Of a stretch of DNA of 10,612 nt, positions 1 through 6,326 are shown piece after piece. Below the pieces are notes generated by a model, which ran no database searches, had not been told where the DNA came from, and saw only the letters and a list, made by a program, of their open reading frames with translations. The position numbers and the translations under genes were made by a program. Within the stretch, counting starts at the first letter, position 1; each line of letters starts with the position of its first letter. The DNA is from Candidatus Methanophagales archaeon (GTDB lineage: Archaea; Halobacteriota; Syntropharchaeia; Alkanophagales; Methanospirareceae): NCBI GenBank assembly GCA_030617585.1, contig JAUWVD010000026.1, positions 1-10,612 of the forward strand. Direction: 5' to 3'.

Positions 1-461
1 CTGCTTTTCAGTACAGTCATGGATTCTACTACTGTCTCAAGCCGGACAGCGGCGATGATTATCAGCCCTCCGAGTTTCAAGTGCTTGAATACATTGTCAA
101 GCGATTTGTCAAGGTTATCAGTGCCACCGAAGAAGATAACCTCAAAATTATGCGCTAATTTGACATCTTCCATTTCGCCTGATATGAGCTCGATTTGGTC
201 ATTTAAGCCGAAGTCCGCTATGTTTCTTCTCGCTGTCTCTAAATTATCATTATCCTTTTCCACTGCTGTGACATTGCAACCTAAGAGAGCGAATTCTATG
301 GAAACACTCCCTGAGCCGGTACCAACATCTAAAATCCGCTCGCCACCTTTTATCTGTGCTTTAGAAACGATAATCGCGCGGATTTCTTCTCTCGTTAAGC
401 CTGCTTTTGACCGTGAGAATAAACTATCTGGTATCCCGGGTGATTTGTATGCCCATTTCAT
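1..461 (-). CDS. cbiT: CbiT-type precorrin/cobalt-precorrin methyltransferase, partial (3' end beyond left edge)
   Basis: Likely the decarboxylating corrin-ring methyltransferase subunit CbiT (cobalt-precorrin-6B C15 methylation with C12 acetate decarboxylation), a soluble enzyme of the anaerobic cobalamin pathway. The 153 residues visible begin with the typical CbiT opening, including GIPDSLF at residues 9-15 and a following LTREEIRAI helix. SAM motif I, DVGTGSG, is at residues 45-51, and an acidic VEKD at 67-70 ends strand 2. A later strand reads GGLIIIAAV. The ATG at 461 overlaps the TGA of cbiO as ATGA, so translation is probably coupled. Position at the end of a cobalt transporter operon supports the corrin role over a generic methyltransferase. 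The gene leaves the window before its stop, so its C-terminus is unseen. Confidence 0.85.
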   Translation of the reverse strand, partial: MKWAYKSPGIPDSLFSRSKAGLTREEIRAIIVSKAQIKGGERILDVGTGSGSVSIEFALLGCNVTAVEKDNDNLETARRNIADFGLNDQIELISGEMEDVKLAHNFEVIFFGGTDNLDKSLDNVFKHLKLGGLIIIAAVRLETVVESMTVLKS

Positions 462-1312
462 TCTTGCTTTTTATCCCCGCTCATCAATCTCATTATTTCA
501 CTTCTCGCCGCTCTAATAGTCAACGGATACGGATTTTGTATTGGCAACTTGTCCTCTTTATGTAGAATCTCCATCAAATGCGCAATCCGCGGCAGCCTCA
601 AGTGTGATCCTCTTATGACAGAAGCATCAGAAAAGACAGCCTCTGGTGTGCCTTCTGCTACGAACCGTCCCTTATGCATCACATATATTTTATCCGCATA
701 TTGCGGTACCGCATCTACATCATGAGTGGCGATAATCAATGCGATATTCATCCTTCTACTCAAATCCACTAAAAGGTGCATCACCGTTCTTGACGTGCGT
801 GGATCTAAATTAGACGTGGGTTCGTCCAGCACAATGATTTTCGGATTCATTGCAAGAACTCCTGCGATTGAAACCAATCGCTTCTGTCCTCCGCTGAGAT
901 TATCCGGACTCTTATCCTTCAAATCCGCTATACTCAGCATATTCAACGCATTATCTGCCCGCTCGGCTACTTCGCGCTTTGAAAGGCCCATGTTCCTCGG
1001 TCCGAATGCAACATCTGCCCATACTGTCGGCGCGAACAACTGATCGTCCGGGTCCTGAAATACAAGTCCTACAGTCATCCTTATCTTATCTAAATTAGTC
1101 TTTGTTATCTCTTCTTCGTTGATAAAAACCGTACCTTTCGTAGGTAAAAATAAGCCATTAAAATGATAGAACAGAGTAGATTTACCACATCCATTCGAGC
1201 CAATAACCGCTACTCTCTCGCCTTCCATTACCCTAAAGTTGATGCCTCTCAACGCTTCTGTTCCGTCCGGATATGTATAAAATAGGTTTGATACGTTTAC
1301 TGCACACTTCAT
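458..1312 (-). CDS. cbiO: Cobalt ECF transporter ATP-binding protein CbiO
   Basis: ATPase subunit that drives cobalt import by the CbiMNQO energy-coupling factor transporter, on the cytoplasmic face of the membrane. With the ATG at 1312 the protein has 284 residues, usual for the family. All ABC motifs are visible: Walker A GSNGCGKST at 38-46, Q-loop Q86 in VFQDPDDQLF, signature LSGGQ at 139-143, Walker B IIVLDE at 159-164 and switch histidine H197 in ATHD. The PDDQLF segment after the Q-loop is typical of ECF ATPases. I chose 1312 over an upstream in-frame ATG at 1336 because it overlaps the cbiQ stop as ATGA and puts the usual short N-terminus before the FYTYPDG strand. One ATPase gene is present, so it probably works as a homodimer. 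Confidence 0.94.
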   Translation of the reverse strand: MKCAVNVSNLFYTYPDGTEALRGINFRVMEGERVAVIGSNGCGKSTLFYHFNGLFLPTKGTVFINEEEITKTNLDKIRMTVGLVFQDPDDQLFAPTVWADVAFGPRNMGLSKREVAERADNALNMLSIADLKDKSPDNLSGGQKRLVSIAGVLAMNPKIIVLDEPTSNLDPRTSRTVMHLLVDLSRRMNIALIIATHDVDAVPQYADKIYVMHKGRFVAEGTPEAVFSDASVIRGSHLRLPRIAHLMEILHKEDKLPIQNPYPLTIRAARSEIMRLMSGDKKQE

Positions 1313-2124
1313 AAGCAGGTTCCCACTCCTAGCCATATACGGTCAACAATTACAAGCAGTACCGAAACCGCGATAATTATAACACAGAAAAGAGCGTTTT
1401 TTGCTGATAACGGTTCGATTTCGGTAATCTTAGAATCTGTGGTATATCCACGTGACAGCATTGCGGCATATACACGTTCACCACGTTTTAATGCCCTCAA
1501 GATGAGCGAACCTGCGATGGTACTGAGATTCTTCAGCTTTTGCTTATAGCCTAGTCTACCGGAGAAGCCGCATCTTGACGCCTGTGCCCTGTACATCCTT
1601 ACGCTTTCTCCAGACAGCAGATGGATATAGCGCAACATCATCACTGCGAGGTCAACCATGACCTTTGGCACTTTGAACCAGTGCATTGCTTCCGTCACCG
1701 CCATCACCTCTGTGGTAGCTACAAACACGCTCAATACAGAAATCGATGCAATTATCCGCGCGAAAAGCAAAACAGCAAACGAGCACGATTCATGATATAT
1801 TGGCAGCCCGAAGAAGGAGGATACTTGATGCTCACCGCCGTAAGTGAATATGACAACGACAAGCACGACAACCGCAACAGAGAACGGAAGAAGAACCACC
1901 CTTTTAAGATATATCATCAGTGGCATTTTAATACCGAAACAGATAACTGTGGCAGCGCAAAAAATAAAAAGGGGGATGAGGGGTTGCTTCATCGAAATGA
2001 TGCAGAATATCAACGCAAAAGCACCTACGAGCTTTACTCGTGCATCAAGTCGGTGGATAGTCGAACTACTGCCAACTACTAACCGCTCAAAGTCCACTTC
2101 TTGGACATAATTAATGAGCCGCAT
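1309..2124 (-). CDS. cbiQ: Cobalt ECF transporter T component CbiQ
   Basis: Integral membrane coupling subunit linking the CbiO ATPase to the metal-binding CbiM. The 271-residue protein has hydrophobic segments at about 32-64, 75-94, 116-137 and 243-262. It carries the two Ala-Arg-Gly coupling motifs of T components: AQASRCG at 180-186 and AAMLSRG at 220-226, on the cytoplasmic helices that contact the ATPase. The first motif has an extra cysteine between Arg and Gly compared with the common ASRG form. Its stop overlaps the cbiO start as ATGA. The ATG lies 11 bases past the preceding 39-codon gene with no good Shine-Dalgarno next to it, so coupling or reinitiation is likely. Confidence 0.93.
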   Translation of the reverse strand: MRLINYVQEVDFERLVVGSSSTIHRLDARVKLVGAFALIFCIISMKQPLIPLFIFCAATVICFGIKMPLMIYLKRVVLLPFSVAVVVLVVVIFTYGGEHQVSSFFGLPIYHESCSFAVLLFARIIASISVLSVFVATTEVMAVTEAMHWFKVPKVMVDLAVMMLRYIHLLSGESVRMYRAQASRCGFSGRLGYKQKLKNLSTIAGSLILRALKRGERVYAAMLSRGYTTDSKITEIEPLSAKNALFCVIIIAVSVLLVIVDRIWLGVGTCL

Positions 2125-2135
2125 CGTCTGTCATT

Positions 2136-2255
2136 CTACATCCTTTCCGATTTTAATCTCCACTCACATATATAATGCCCAATGATCAGGAAAACGAAGA
2201 ACCCTATCGTTGTTCCGATTCCTAATAACGGGCCCGCCACTAGCCATTCAAGCAT
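2136..2255 (-). CDS. Small single-helix membrane protein in the cobalt transport operon (39 aa)
   Basis: A 39-codon gene lying between the CbiN-like gene and cbiQ. It has a strong Shine-Dalgarno, GGAGG at 2263-2267, seven bases before its ATG. The start overlaps the last codons of the upstream gene by eight bases. The product begins MLEWLVAGPLLGIG, continues as one hydrophobic helix to about residue 26, and ends in a short basic tail (WRLKSERM). This predicts one membrane span with a cytoplasmic C-terminus. I do not recognise a named family. Its place suggests an accessory or stabilising subunit of the transporter, possibly sharing the role CbiN has elsewhere. The ribosome site, overlap and clean hydrophobic pattern make a real gene likely, but the function is inferred from context only. 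Confidence 0.7.
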   Translation of the reverse strand: MLEWLVAGPLLGIGTTIGFFVFLIIGHYICEWRLKSERM

Positions 2256-2541
2256 CCTCTCGCCTCCTAAATAGCCCCGTCCATAAATAGCCGACTATGA
2301 AGCCCGCAACAATTCCCGCGATTGTGAAGCCCCAGAACTTTCCTACCAAATCAGTAATTGCAGGAACGAGCGATACAGGCGCGACATTTGCAACAGTGCT
2401 CGCCGCGTGTTTCTCCACTATTGGTCCTATTCCCTTCATCTTCCCCTGATCGCCTATATAGCCAAGATACGCAATGATAATGATGATCGCAGTTATTACT
2501 ACCCGCAAAACCAACGCCGTCTTTGTAAATCGGTCAAGCAC
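2248..2541 (-). CDS. CbiN-like two-helix component of the cobalt transporter
   Basis: A 97-residue membrane protein directly after cbiM. It has a first helix at about 8-27 (VVITAIIIIIAYLGY), a loop of roughly 40 residues, and a second helix at about 69-90, ending in RRRED. This size, topology and position match CbiN, the small subunit that aids metal loading of CbiM. The loop sequence is not one I can match to classical CbiN motifs, so the name is by analogy. The start is taken as GTG at 2541, with GGTG at 2548-2551 six bases upstream. A GTG at 2550 is a possible alternative that adds three residues. The start overlaps the end of cbiM by eight bases and the stop overlaps the next small gene, so all three are coupled. 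Confidence 0.7.
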   Translation of the reverse strand: MLDRFTKTALVLRVVITAIIIIIAYLGYIGDQGKMKGIGPIVEKHAASTVANVAPVSLVPAITDLVGKFWGFTIAGIVAGFIVGYLWTGLFRRREDA

Positions 2542-3199
2542 TTGAAACACCCCCCCATAACTTCTTCGCCAGAAGGTCCGGCCTTCTATCTGCAATATAC
2601 TGCACAACGCCTGCGGTGAACACGAACTCTGCAACTGCAAGTGGCAACTGTGTCGGCATGTATCCTACTGTATAGAGCGCCCAGTGTGAGAGCACTGAAC
2701 CTGGATTGAGCGACAATGCGAGTTGGAGTGCTGTCGTTAGATAACACAATACATCCCCTACGAATCCTGCCATCCCCGCAGCAAGCCATAAAGGCGAGTT
2801 CACCTTCCTCAGTAGTACGTAGAGGAGATAACCACTGAATCCCCCCACGATTCCCATTGACACTACATTCGCACCGAGCGTTGTGAGTCCACCGTGTCCA
2901 AAAAACGCCTGGAAGAACAGTGCAATTGCACCCAGTACCACGGTTGGAAAAGGACCAACGATTATCGCTGACATCGGCGTTCCTATCGGATGTGAGCACG
3001 ACCCTGATACCGGGACGGGAATGTGCCAGATCGAGATTACGAAGACCACAGCGCCCATCATTGCAAGCATCGGCAGGTACGATGCGTTCTCTTTTGTGCC
3101 TCTCTTTATCTGCCATACCCCCACCGCTATAAAGACTATGGCGATTGCAAACCATACCAAACACCATTCTGGTGCCAATATTCCATCTGATAAATGCAT
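2534..3199 (-). CDS. cbiM: Cobalt ECF transporter substrate-binding membrane protein CbiM
   Basis: Metal-binding S component of the cobalt importer, 221 residues with about seven hydrophobic segments. It starts MHLSDGIL. In CbiM/NikM structures the free N-terminal amine and His2 coordinate the metal, so the ATG at 3199 must be the true start; an in-frame GTG at 3211 would bury it. A second ligand candidate is H70 in GSCSHPIGT, and FFGHGGLTTLG at 99-109 is also typical. A GGTGAT ribosome site seven bases upstream supports the same start. Cobalt rather than nickel is inferred from the cbiT gene at the far end of the operon. The gene is the first of the operon and lies just behind an archaeal TATA box. 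Confidence 0.93.
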   Translation of the reverse strand: MHLSDGILAPEWCLVWFAIAIVFIAVGVWQIKRGTKENASYLPMLAMMGAVVFVISIWHIPVPVSGSCSHPIGTPMSAIIVGPFPTVVLGAIALFFQAFFGHGGLTTLGANVVSMGIVGGFSGYLLYVLLRKVNSPLWLAAGMAGFVGDVLCYLTTALQLALSLNPGSVLSHWALYTVGYMPTQLPLAVAEFVFTAGVVQYIADRRPDLLAKKLWGGVSSA

Positions 3200-3206
3200 T
3201 CCTTTT

Positions 3207-3212
3207 ATCACC
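3207..3212 (-). promoter_or_regulatory. Shine-Dalgarno GGTGAT deciding the cbiM start
   Basis: GGTGAT on the minus strand matches the archaeal anti-Shine-Dalgarno tail perfectly. It leaves a seven-base spacer to the ATG at 3199. It overlaps the alternative GTG codon at 3211, so that codon cannot use it. Confidence 0.8.
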
Positions 3213-3236
3213 TGAAAGGAGACAACGGTGAGTGGG

Positions 3237-3244
3237 TATTTAAG
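3237..3244 (-). promoter_or_regulatory. Archaeal TATA box of the cbi operon
   Basis: Minus strand CTTAAATA, a match to the archaeal TATA consensus, preceded by purine-rich GAAAAG that could act as BRE. Transcription would start about 25 bases downstream, near 3214, giving a leader of about 15 bases that just includes the ribosome site. No clear metal-regulator operator is visible around it. Confidence 0.7.
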
Positions 3245-3310
3245 CTTTTCTATTTTGACTTTTTAGATTACAAGTGTTATTGGTTTGGGTAAGCATGTTG
3301 GCATAATGGT

Positions 3311-3827
3311 CTATATTCGATGGACTTGAGGCAAAGGATACGCAGTTATTGCGGTTAGATGTGTCGTTATTCCTGTGATGAGCATGTATAGTTCCGCCTC
3401 TATTGCACCCCTATTAGACCTTTCATCCCTCCGATAGCCACATTTGTCTCTGCCGAAGCTCCTTTTGCATTCGCTCCTTCTATCCGCTATTCTTTACAGA
3501 AAAGAGGGATCTTTTACTGATATATACTCAGGTCGGAAGCATTTGAACTGCCTTTATAGCGTTGTATTAGTATAGTCAAGCCATATTCAAGATCGTCCAT
3601 CTTGTATGAGCGATGTCCAACACATTTTATGTAGTTTCCATGTACCTATAGCCCCGCATCCGTATCGGTGTATTCTCCAGTCTCTTTGTTTTTGTAGCTA
3701 CTCGTATTTGACTTGATAAAAAGGGAAAAGATGCCTGATATCGCCCCTGTATGTTGTTTTGCACGGATATGAAATTTTCTCAATCTCTGTCAGTTTGTCG
3801 CCAGTATAGGGTGATGCTTTTGGCGTC
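3311..3827 (-). pseudogene. Decayed coding remnant, probably a transposase
   Basis: No intact gene lies here, but minus-strand translation gives coding-like pieces broken by stops and frame changes. From 3825 downward one frame reads KTPKASPYTGDKLTEIEKIS and then YPCKTTYRGDIRHLFPFY before stopping. A second frame gives VHGNYIKCVGHRSYKMDDLE. A last piece of about 58 codons reads FGRDKCGYRRDERSNRGAIE and continues LYMLITGITTHLTAITAY to a TAG at 3311. The late basic stretch and the GAIEAELY segment resemble the C-terminal part of archaeal DDE transposases, though I cannot name the family. At least two frameshifts and several stops would be needed. It may equally be another dead gene. Confidence 0.4.
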
Positions 3828-3831
3828 TTAA

Positions 3832-3938
3832 GAGGCTGTCTCACAATTGGTTTTGGCACCAAAAATATTCCTTCTTTTTTGATTTAGAGCATTATCTACC
3901 TTTCTTTTTCGCCCGATTTTGAATTGTTGGACAGCCTC
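3832..3938. mobile_element. MITE-like element, 107 bp, with terminal inverted repeats and TTAA flanks
   Basis: The left end reads GAGGCTGTCTCACAATT and the right end, reverse-complemented, reads GAGGCTGTCCAACAATT: 15 of 17 bases match, the first nine perfectly. Both ends are flanked by TTAA (3828-3831 and 3939-3942), which looks like a 4-bp target duplication but could also be part of a longer palindrome. The interior is AT-rich and has no ORF, so mobility would depend on a transposase elsewhere. GAGGCTGTC ends are common on DDE insertion sequences. A small palindrome, TTTTGGCACCAAAA, lies inside at 3851-3864. It could be an internally deleted insertion sequence. Confidence 0.65.
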
Positions 3939-3964
3939 TTAAAGCTTGGCACATATTTAGAAAC

Positions 3965-3974
3965 TTTTTAAATA
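3965..3974 (+). promoter_or_regulatory. TATA-box candidate upstream of the flavoprotein gene
   Basis: TTTTTAAATA in an otherwise mixed sequence fits an archaeal TATA box. A start near 3997 would put the strong ribosome site at 4021 in the leader and give a leader of roughly 90 bases for the gene at 4087. Confidence 0.45.
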
Positions 3975-4032
3975 CAAGGATCATCTAATATCCCCCTTTC
4001 GCACTTTACTAATCAACTAGAAGGAGGATACA

Positions 4033-4062
4033 ATGAACTTTTCAAGGGAAAGTTATTTATAG
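4033..4062 (+). other. Nine-codon upstream ORF with a strong Shine-Dalgarno
   Basis: AAGGAGG at 4021-4027 is followed five bases later by an ATG that opens MNFSRESYL and stops at TAG (4060-4062). It lies in the same frame as the oxidoreductase that starts at 4087, with TAG and two TAA codons between them. The real gene has no ribosome site of its own. The short ORF may be a regulatory leader peptide, or the relic of a lost gene start. Confidence 0.35.
4053..4061 (+). promoter_or_regulatory. Second TATA-box candidate, possibly giving a leaderless transcript
   Basis: TTATTTATA preceded by GGGAAAG is centred about 30 bases before the ATG at 4087. Transcription about 26 bases downstream would start within a few bases of that ATG. 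This would explain why no Shine-Dalgarno precedes it. Confidence 0.45.
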
Positions 4063-4086
4063 ACCTAATAAATATCCAAACCAACT

Positions 4087-5430
4087 ATGAAAAAAATAGA
4101 CGTATTGGTTTTAGGGGGAAGTGCAGGAGGATTGACCGCAGCAATATCAGCGAGCAGGAATTATCCTGATAAGGATATTACTCTTGTCAGGCGAGAAGAG
4201 AAAGTATTGGTTCCTTGCGGTATCCCGTACATATTTGGAACACTTGGTTCTGTAGAGAAGAACTTAATACCAGCAGACGAAATGCTCTCAGCCAATAAAA
4301 TCGAATCAATCATAGATGAGGTTACTGAAATTGACAGGGCTAAAAAGGTGGTTAAGACAGCAAAAGGGGAAGAAATAGGGTATGAAAAGTTGATTTTAGC
4401 AACTGGTTCCTTGCCTATTATACCGTCTATACCAGGAGTAGATTTAGAGAATGTATTTGTAGCGAAGAAAGACGTTGAGTATCTTACTGGCATGCTAAAA
4501 ACAATAGAAGCCTCAAAGAGGGTTGTAATTATAGGAGGCGGATTTATAGGCATGGAGTTTGCTGACGATCTAACTAAAAGGGGACTCGATATAACAGTAG
4601 TAGAGATGCTCCCGCATTGTTTGCAACTGAATTTTGATGATGAATTTTGCGATAAAGTCGAGGAGAGGCTAAAAGAGAAAGGAGTAAAACTCCTCACGGA
4701 TACCACTGCTGAGGAGATAGGAGGAGAAAAGGGAAAGGGAGTGGAATATGTGAAGCTAAAGGGTGGAGAGAAGTTAGATGCTGACGTGGTGATATTAGGA
4801 ATTGGTACCAGATCAAATACCGAAATAGGAGAGAAGGCAGGATTGAAAATCGGTGATAGTCATGCTATATGGGTGGACGATTTTCAAAGGACATCTGATC
4901 CAGATATATTTGCTGTAGGGGATTGTGCAGAGAAAAGATTCTTCCTTACCGGAACCCCTGCACCATTATTGCTTTCTTCAATTGCTGGGATGGAAGCGAA
5001 AATAGCAGGTGCAAACTTGTTTGGGTTAAGATATAAGAACGATGGTGCAGCAGGTGCATTTGCAACAATCATGGGAGATACTGCATTTGGAGCAGTGGGA
5101 TTGACTGAAAGGTCAGCTAAGGAGGCAGGAATAGGGTATGTGAAGGGAGAATTTACCACTACTGATAAACATCCAGGAACGTTGCCAGATACAAAAGAGA
5201 GTCACTTGAAGCTACTATTCACAAAGTCAGGGGAGATAATAGGAGGAGAAGTATATGGAGGGATTGCAACTGGTGAACTTACCAATATTATTGCTACGCT
5301 GATAGAAAAGAAGATGAGGATAGATGAACTAGTTACACTTCAAATAGCTACTCACCCCTGGCTTACTGCTTCTCCAATTGGATATCTAATCTCAAATGCT
5401 GCGGAGATGGCAATAGGGGAATTAATTTAA
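4087..5430 (+). CDS. FAD-dependent CoA-disulfide reductase / NADH oxidase family protein
   Basis: A 447-residue cytoplasmic flavoprotein of the single-cysteine pyridine nucleotide-disulfide oxidoreductase group (CoA-disulfide reductase, NADH oxidase, NADH peroxidase). The FAD-binding GGSAGG is at 10-15. The redox cysteine C44 sits in VPCGIPYIFG, without the second cysteine of glutathione reductases. ATGSLP is at 105-110, the NAD-binding GGGFIG at 150-155, and E173 at the end of strand 2 suggests NADH preference. The second FAD motif, DIFAVGD, is at 273-279. The C-terminal dimerisation domain contains HPGTLPDTK and ends near ATHPWLTASP. Length is normal. It may reduce CoA disulfides or polysulfide, or remove oxygen or peroxide; the sequence does not decide. 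The upstream region lacks a ribosome site, so leaderless initiation is likely. Confidence 0.88.
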   Translation: MKKIDVLVLGGSAGGLTAAISASRNYPDKDITLVRREEKVLVPCGIPYIFGTLGSVEKNLIPADEMLSANKIESIIDEVTEIDRAKKVVKTAKGEEIGYEKLILATGSLPIIPSIPGVDLENVFVAKKDVEYLTGMLKTIEASKRVVIIGGGFIGMEFADDLTKRGLDITVVEMLPHCLQLNFDDEFCDKVEERLKEKGVKLLTDTTAEEIGGEKGKGVEYVKLKGGEKLDADVVILGIGTRSNTEIGEKAGLKIGDSHAIWVDDFQRTSDPDIFAVGDCAEKRFFLTGTPAPLLLSSIAGMEAKIAGANLFGLRYKNDGAAGAFATIMGDTAFGAVGLTERSAKEAGIGYVKGEFTTTDKHPGTLPDTKESHLKLLFTKSGEIIGGEVYGGIATGELTNIIATLIEKKMRIDELVTLQIATHPWLTASPIGYLISNAAEMAIGELI

Positions 5431-5440
5431 TTTAATTTAA
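5426..5440. repeat. Three tandem TTTAA pentamers
   Basis: TTTAA is repeated three times across the stop codon of the flavoprotein gene, flanked by ATTAA and TTC. It is probably a simple low-complexity spacer. Its edges (GAATTAA and TTAATTC) could pair weakly, but it does not look like a terminator. Confidence 0.5.
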
Positions 5441-5458
5441 TTCGAATGTCATTTAAAA

Positions 5459-6252
5459 ATGGAGATTAAAACGATTGGGGATGTGACGGTGGCAGTTATG
5501 GTACCACGATTTGATTCCCATACCGCGGAGGAAGTGGAGACAGCAGGGCTTACTCAGCTTTTTACGATTTATGATTCTGTGGGACAGGCATTGAAGGATT
5601 TGGAATGGAAAGAGAATAAGACGGGAGAAAAGCATTGGAAAATAAAATCCATTGACCCACGAATTGCGAGAGAAATAGGATTTCATGGGTCGCATTGGCA
5701 TACCGCACATGGAGGATACTTTGCTAACTCTACCATTGCTCGTCCTTTGATTTCGGCACTCAAGGATGCCATTGCAATTTCGTCTCCTGCCGTAGTAGCA
5801 GACCTTGGTGCTGGTACGGGCTTTATTTTAAGCGAATTGCTTATGCATGGTCAATATCCAGGAGTTAGGCTCATAAATGTGGATCTTTCAGAACGCCAAC
5901 TTGAGAAAGGGGAAGACTCCCGCATTTTATCTTTGCAAGTTTCAATAGATGAAATCACACGTGAACTTTTAGATCCCGGAAATAGACCATTGTTGTTTGT
6001 CATGCGCTCGGTACTCCATTATTTCGGGCACAAGGGTCTGCGTCCTCTTCTTGCCTATCTGCGTTCACAGATGAAAACCGGCGAATTCTTCGTGCATCAA
6101 AGTATCTGCTCGAGCAGGAGTGTGATGCACAGCGAATAAACTTACTTTATCAACGAATGCGAGTTAATAAATGGTTTCCTACCGTTAGTGAGCTTGTAGA
6201 GCGACCTGAGCACAACAAAACAAAAATCCGTGTAAATTGGTGCCCTGAATAG
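5459..6252 (+). pseudogene. SAM-dependent methyltransferase, frameshifted and truncated
   Basis: The first frame encodes 226 residues to a TAA at 6137-6139. It holds SAM motif I DLGAGTG at 115-121, INVDLS at 139-144 and FVMRSVLHYFG at 180-190, a class I methyltransferase. Around codon 215 (6101-6106) the frame stops making sense. The -1 frame continues with plausible sequence, LLEQECDAQRINLLYQRM then VNKWFPTVSELVER, to a TAG at 6250-6252. Similar methyltransferases run on past the FPTVSEL position, so the C-terminus also appears lost. A sequencing error at the shift is possible, but the early end argues for decay. No ribosome site is seen, and the ATG lies 28 bases after the previous gene. 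The substrate is unknown. Confidence 0.65.
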
Positions 6253-6269
6253 AAGGGAGTAGTGGAATA

Positions 6270-6280
6270 CTTAATATATA
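6270..6280 (+). promoter_or_regulatory. TATA-box candidate for the NDH-2-like gene
   Basis: CTTAATATATA lies about 50 bases before the ATG at 6327. A start near 6300 gives a short leader that contains the GGGAGGGG ribosome site at 6304-6311, whose 15-base spacing to the ATG is longer than usual. Confidence 0.5.
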
Positions 6281-6326
6281 CTGAAAAAGAGGAAATAATA
6301 AGAGGGAGGGGAACGAAAAAGATAAG

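Noticed and set aside
19..516. Plus-strand open frame of 165 codons
   Set aside because: It is antisense to cbiT, whose minus-strand translation shows clear SAM-binding motifs and the typical N-terminus.
1621..2110. Plus-strand open frames opposite cbiQ
   Set aside because: They are antisense to a well-supported T component with both Ala-Arg-Gly motifs, and have no recognisable protein features.
2586..3167. Minus-strand 193-codon frame overlapping cbiM
   Set aside because: It lies in a different frame from cbiM, has no hydrophobic or domain pattern, and has no ribosome site or operon fit.
3200..3260. Cobalamin riboswitch before cbiM
   Set aside because: The predicted leader is only about 15 bases, too short for a riboswitch, and no B12-box sequence is seen.
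3851..3864. TTTTGGCACCAAAA palindrome as a terminator
   Set aside because: The loop would be only two bases, no operon ends here, and it lies inside the inverted-repeat element.
4060..4062. TAG read as pyrrolysine, joining the nine-codon ORF to the oxidoreductase
   Set aside because: Two TAA codons follow in the same frame before the ATG at 4087, so read-through of TAG would not reach the gene.
4161..5159. Minus-strand open frames opposite the flavoprotein gene
   Set aside because: They are antisense to a gene with complete FAD and NAD motifs, and show no features of their own.
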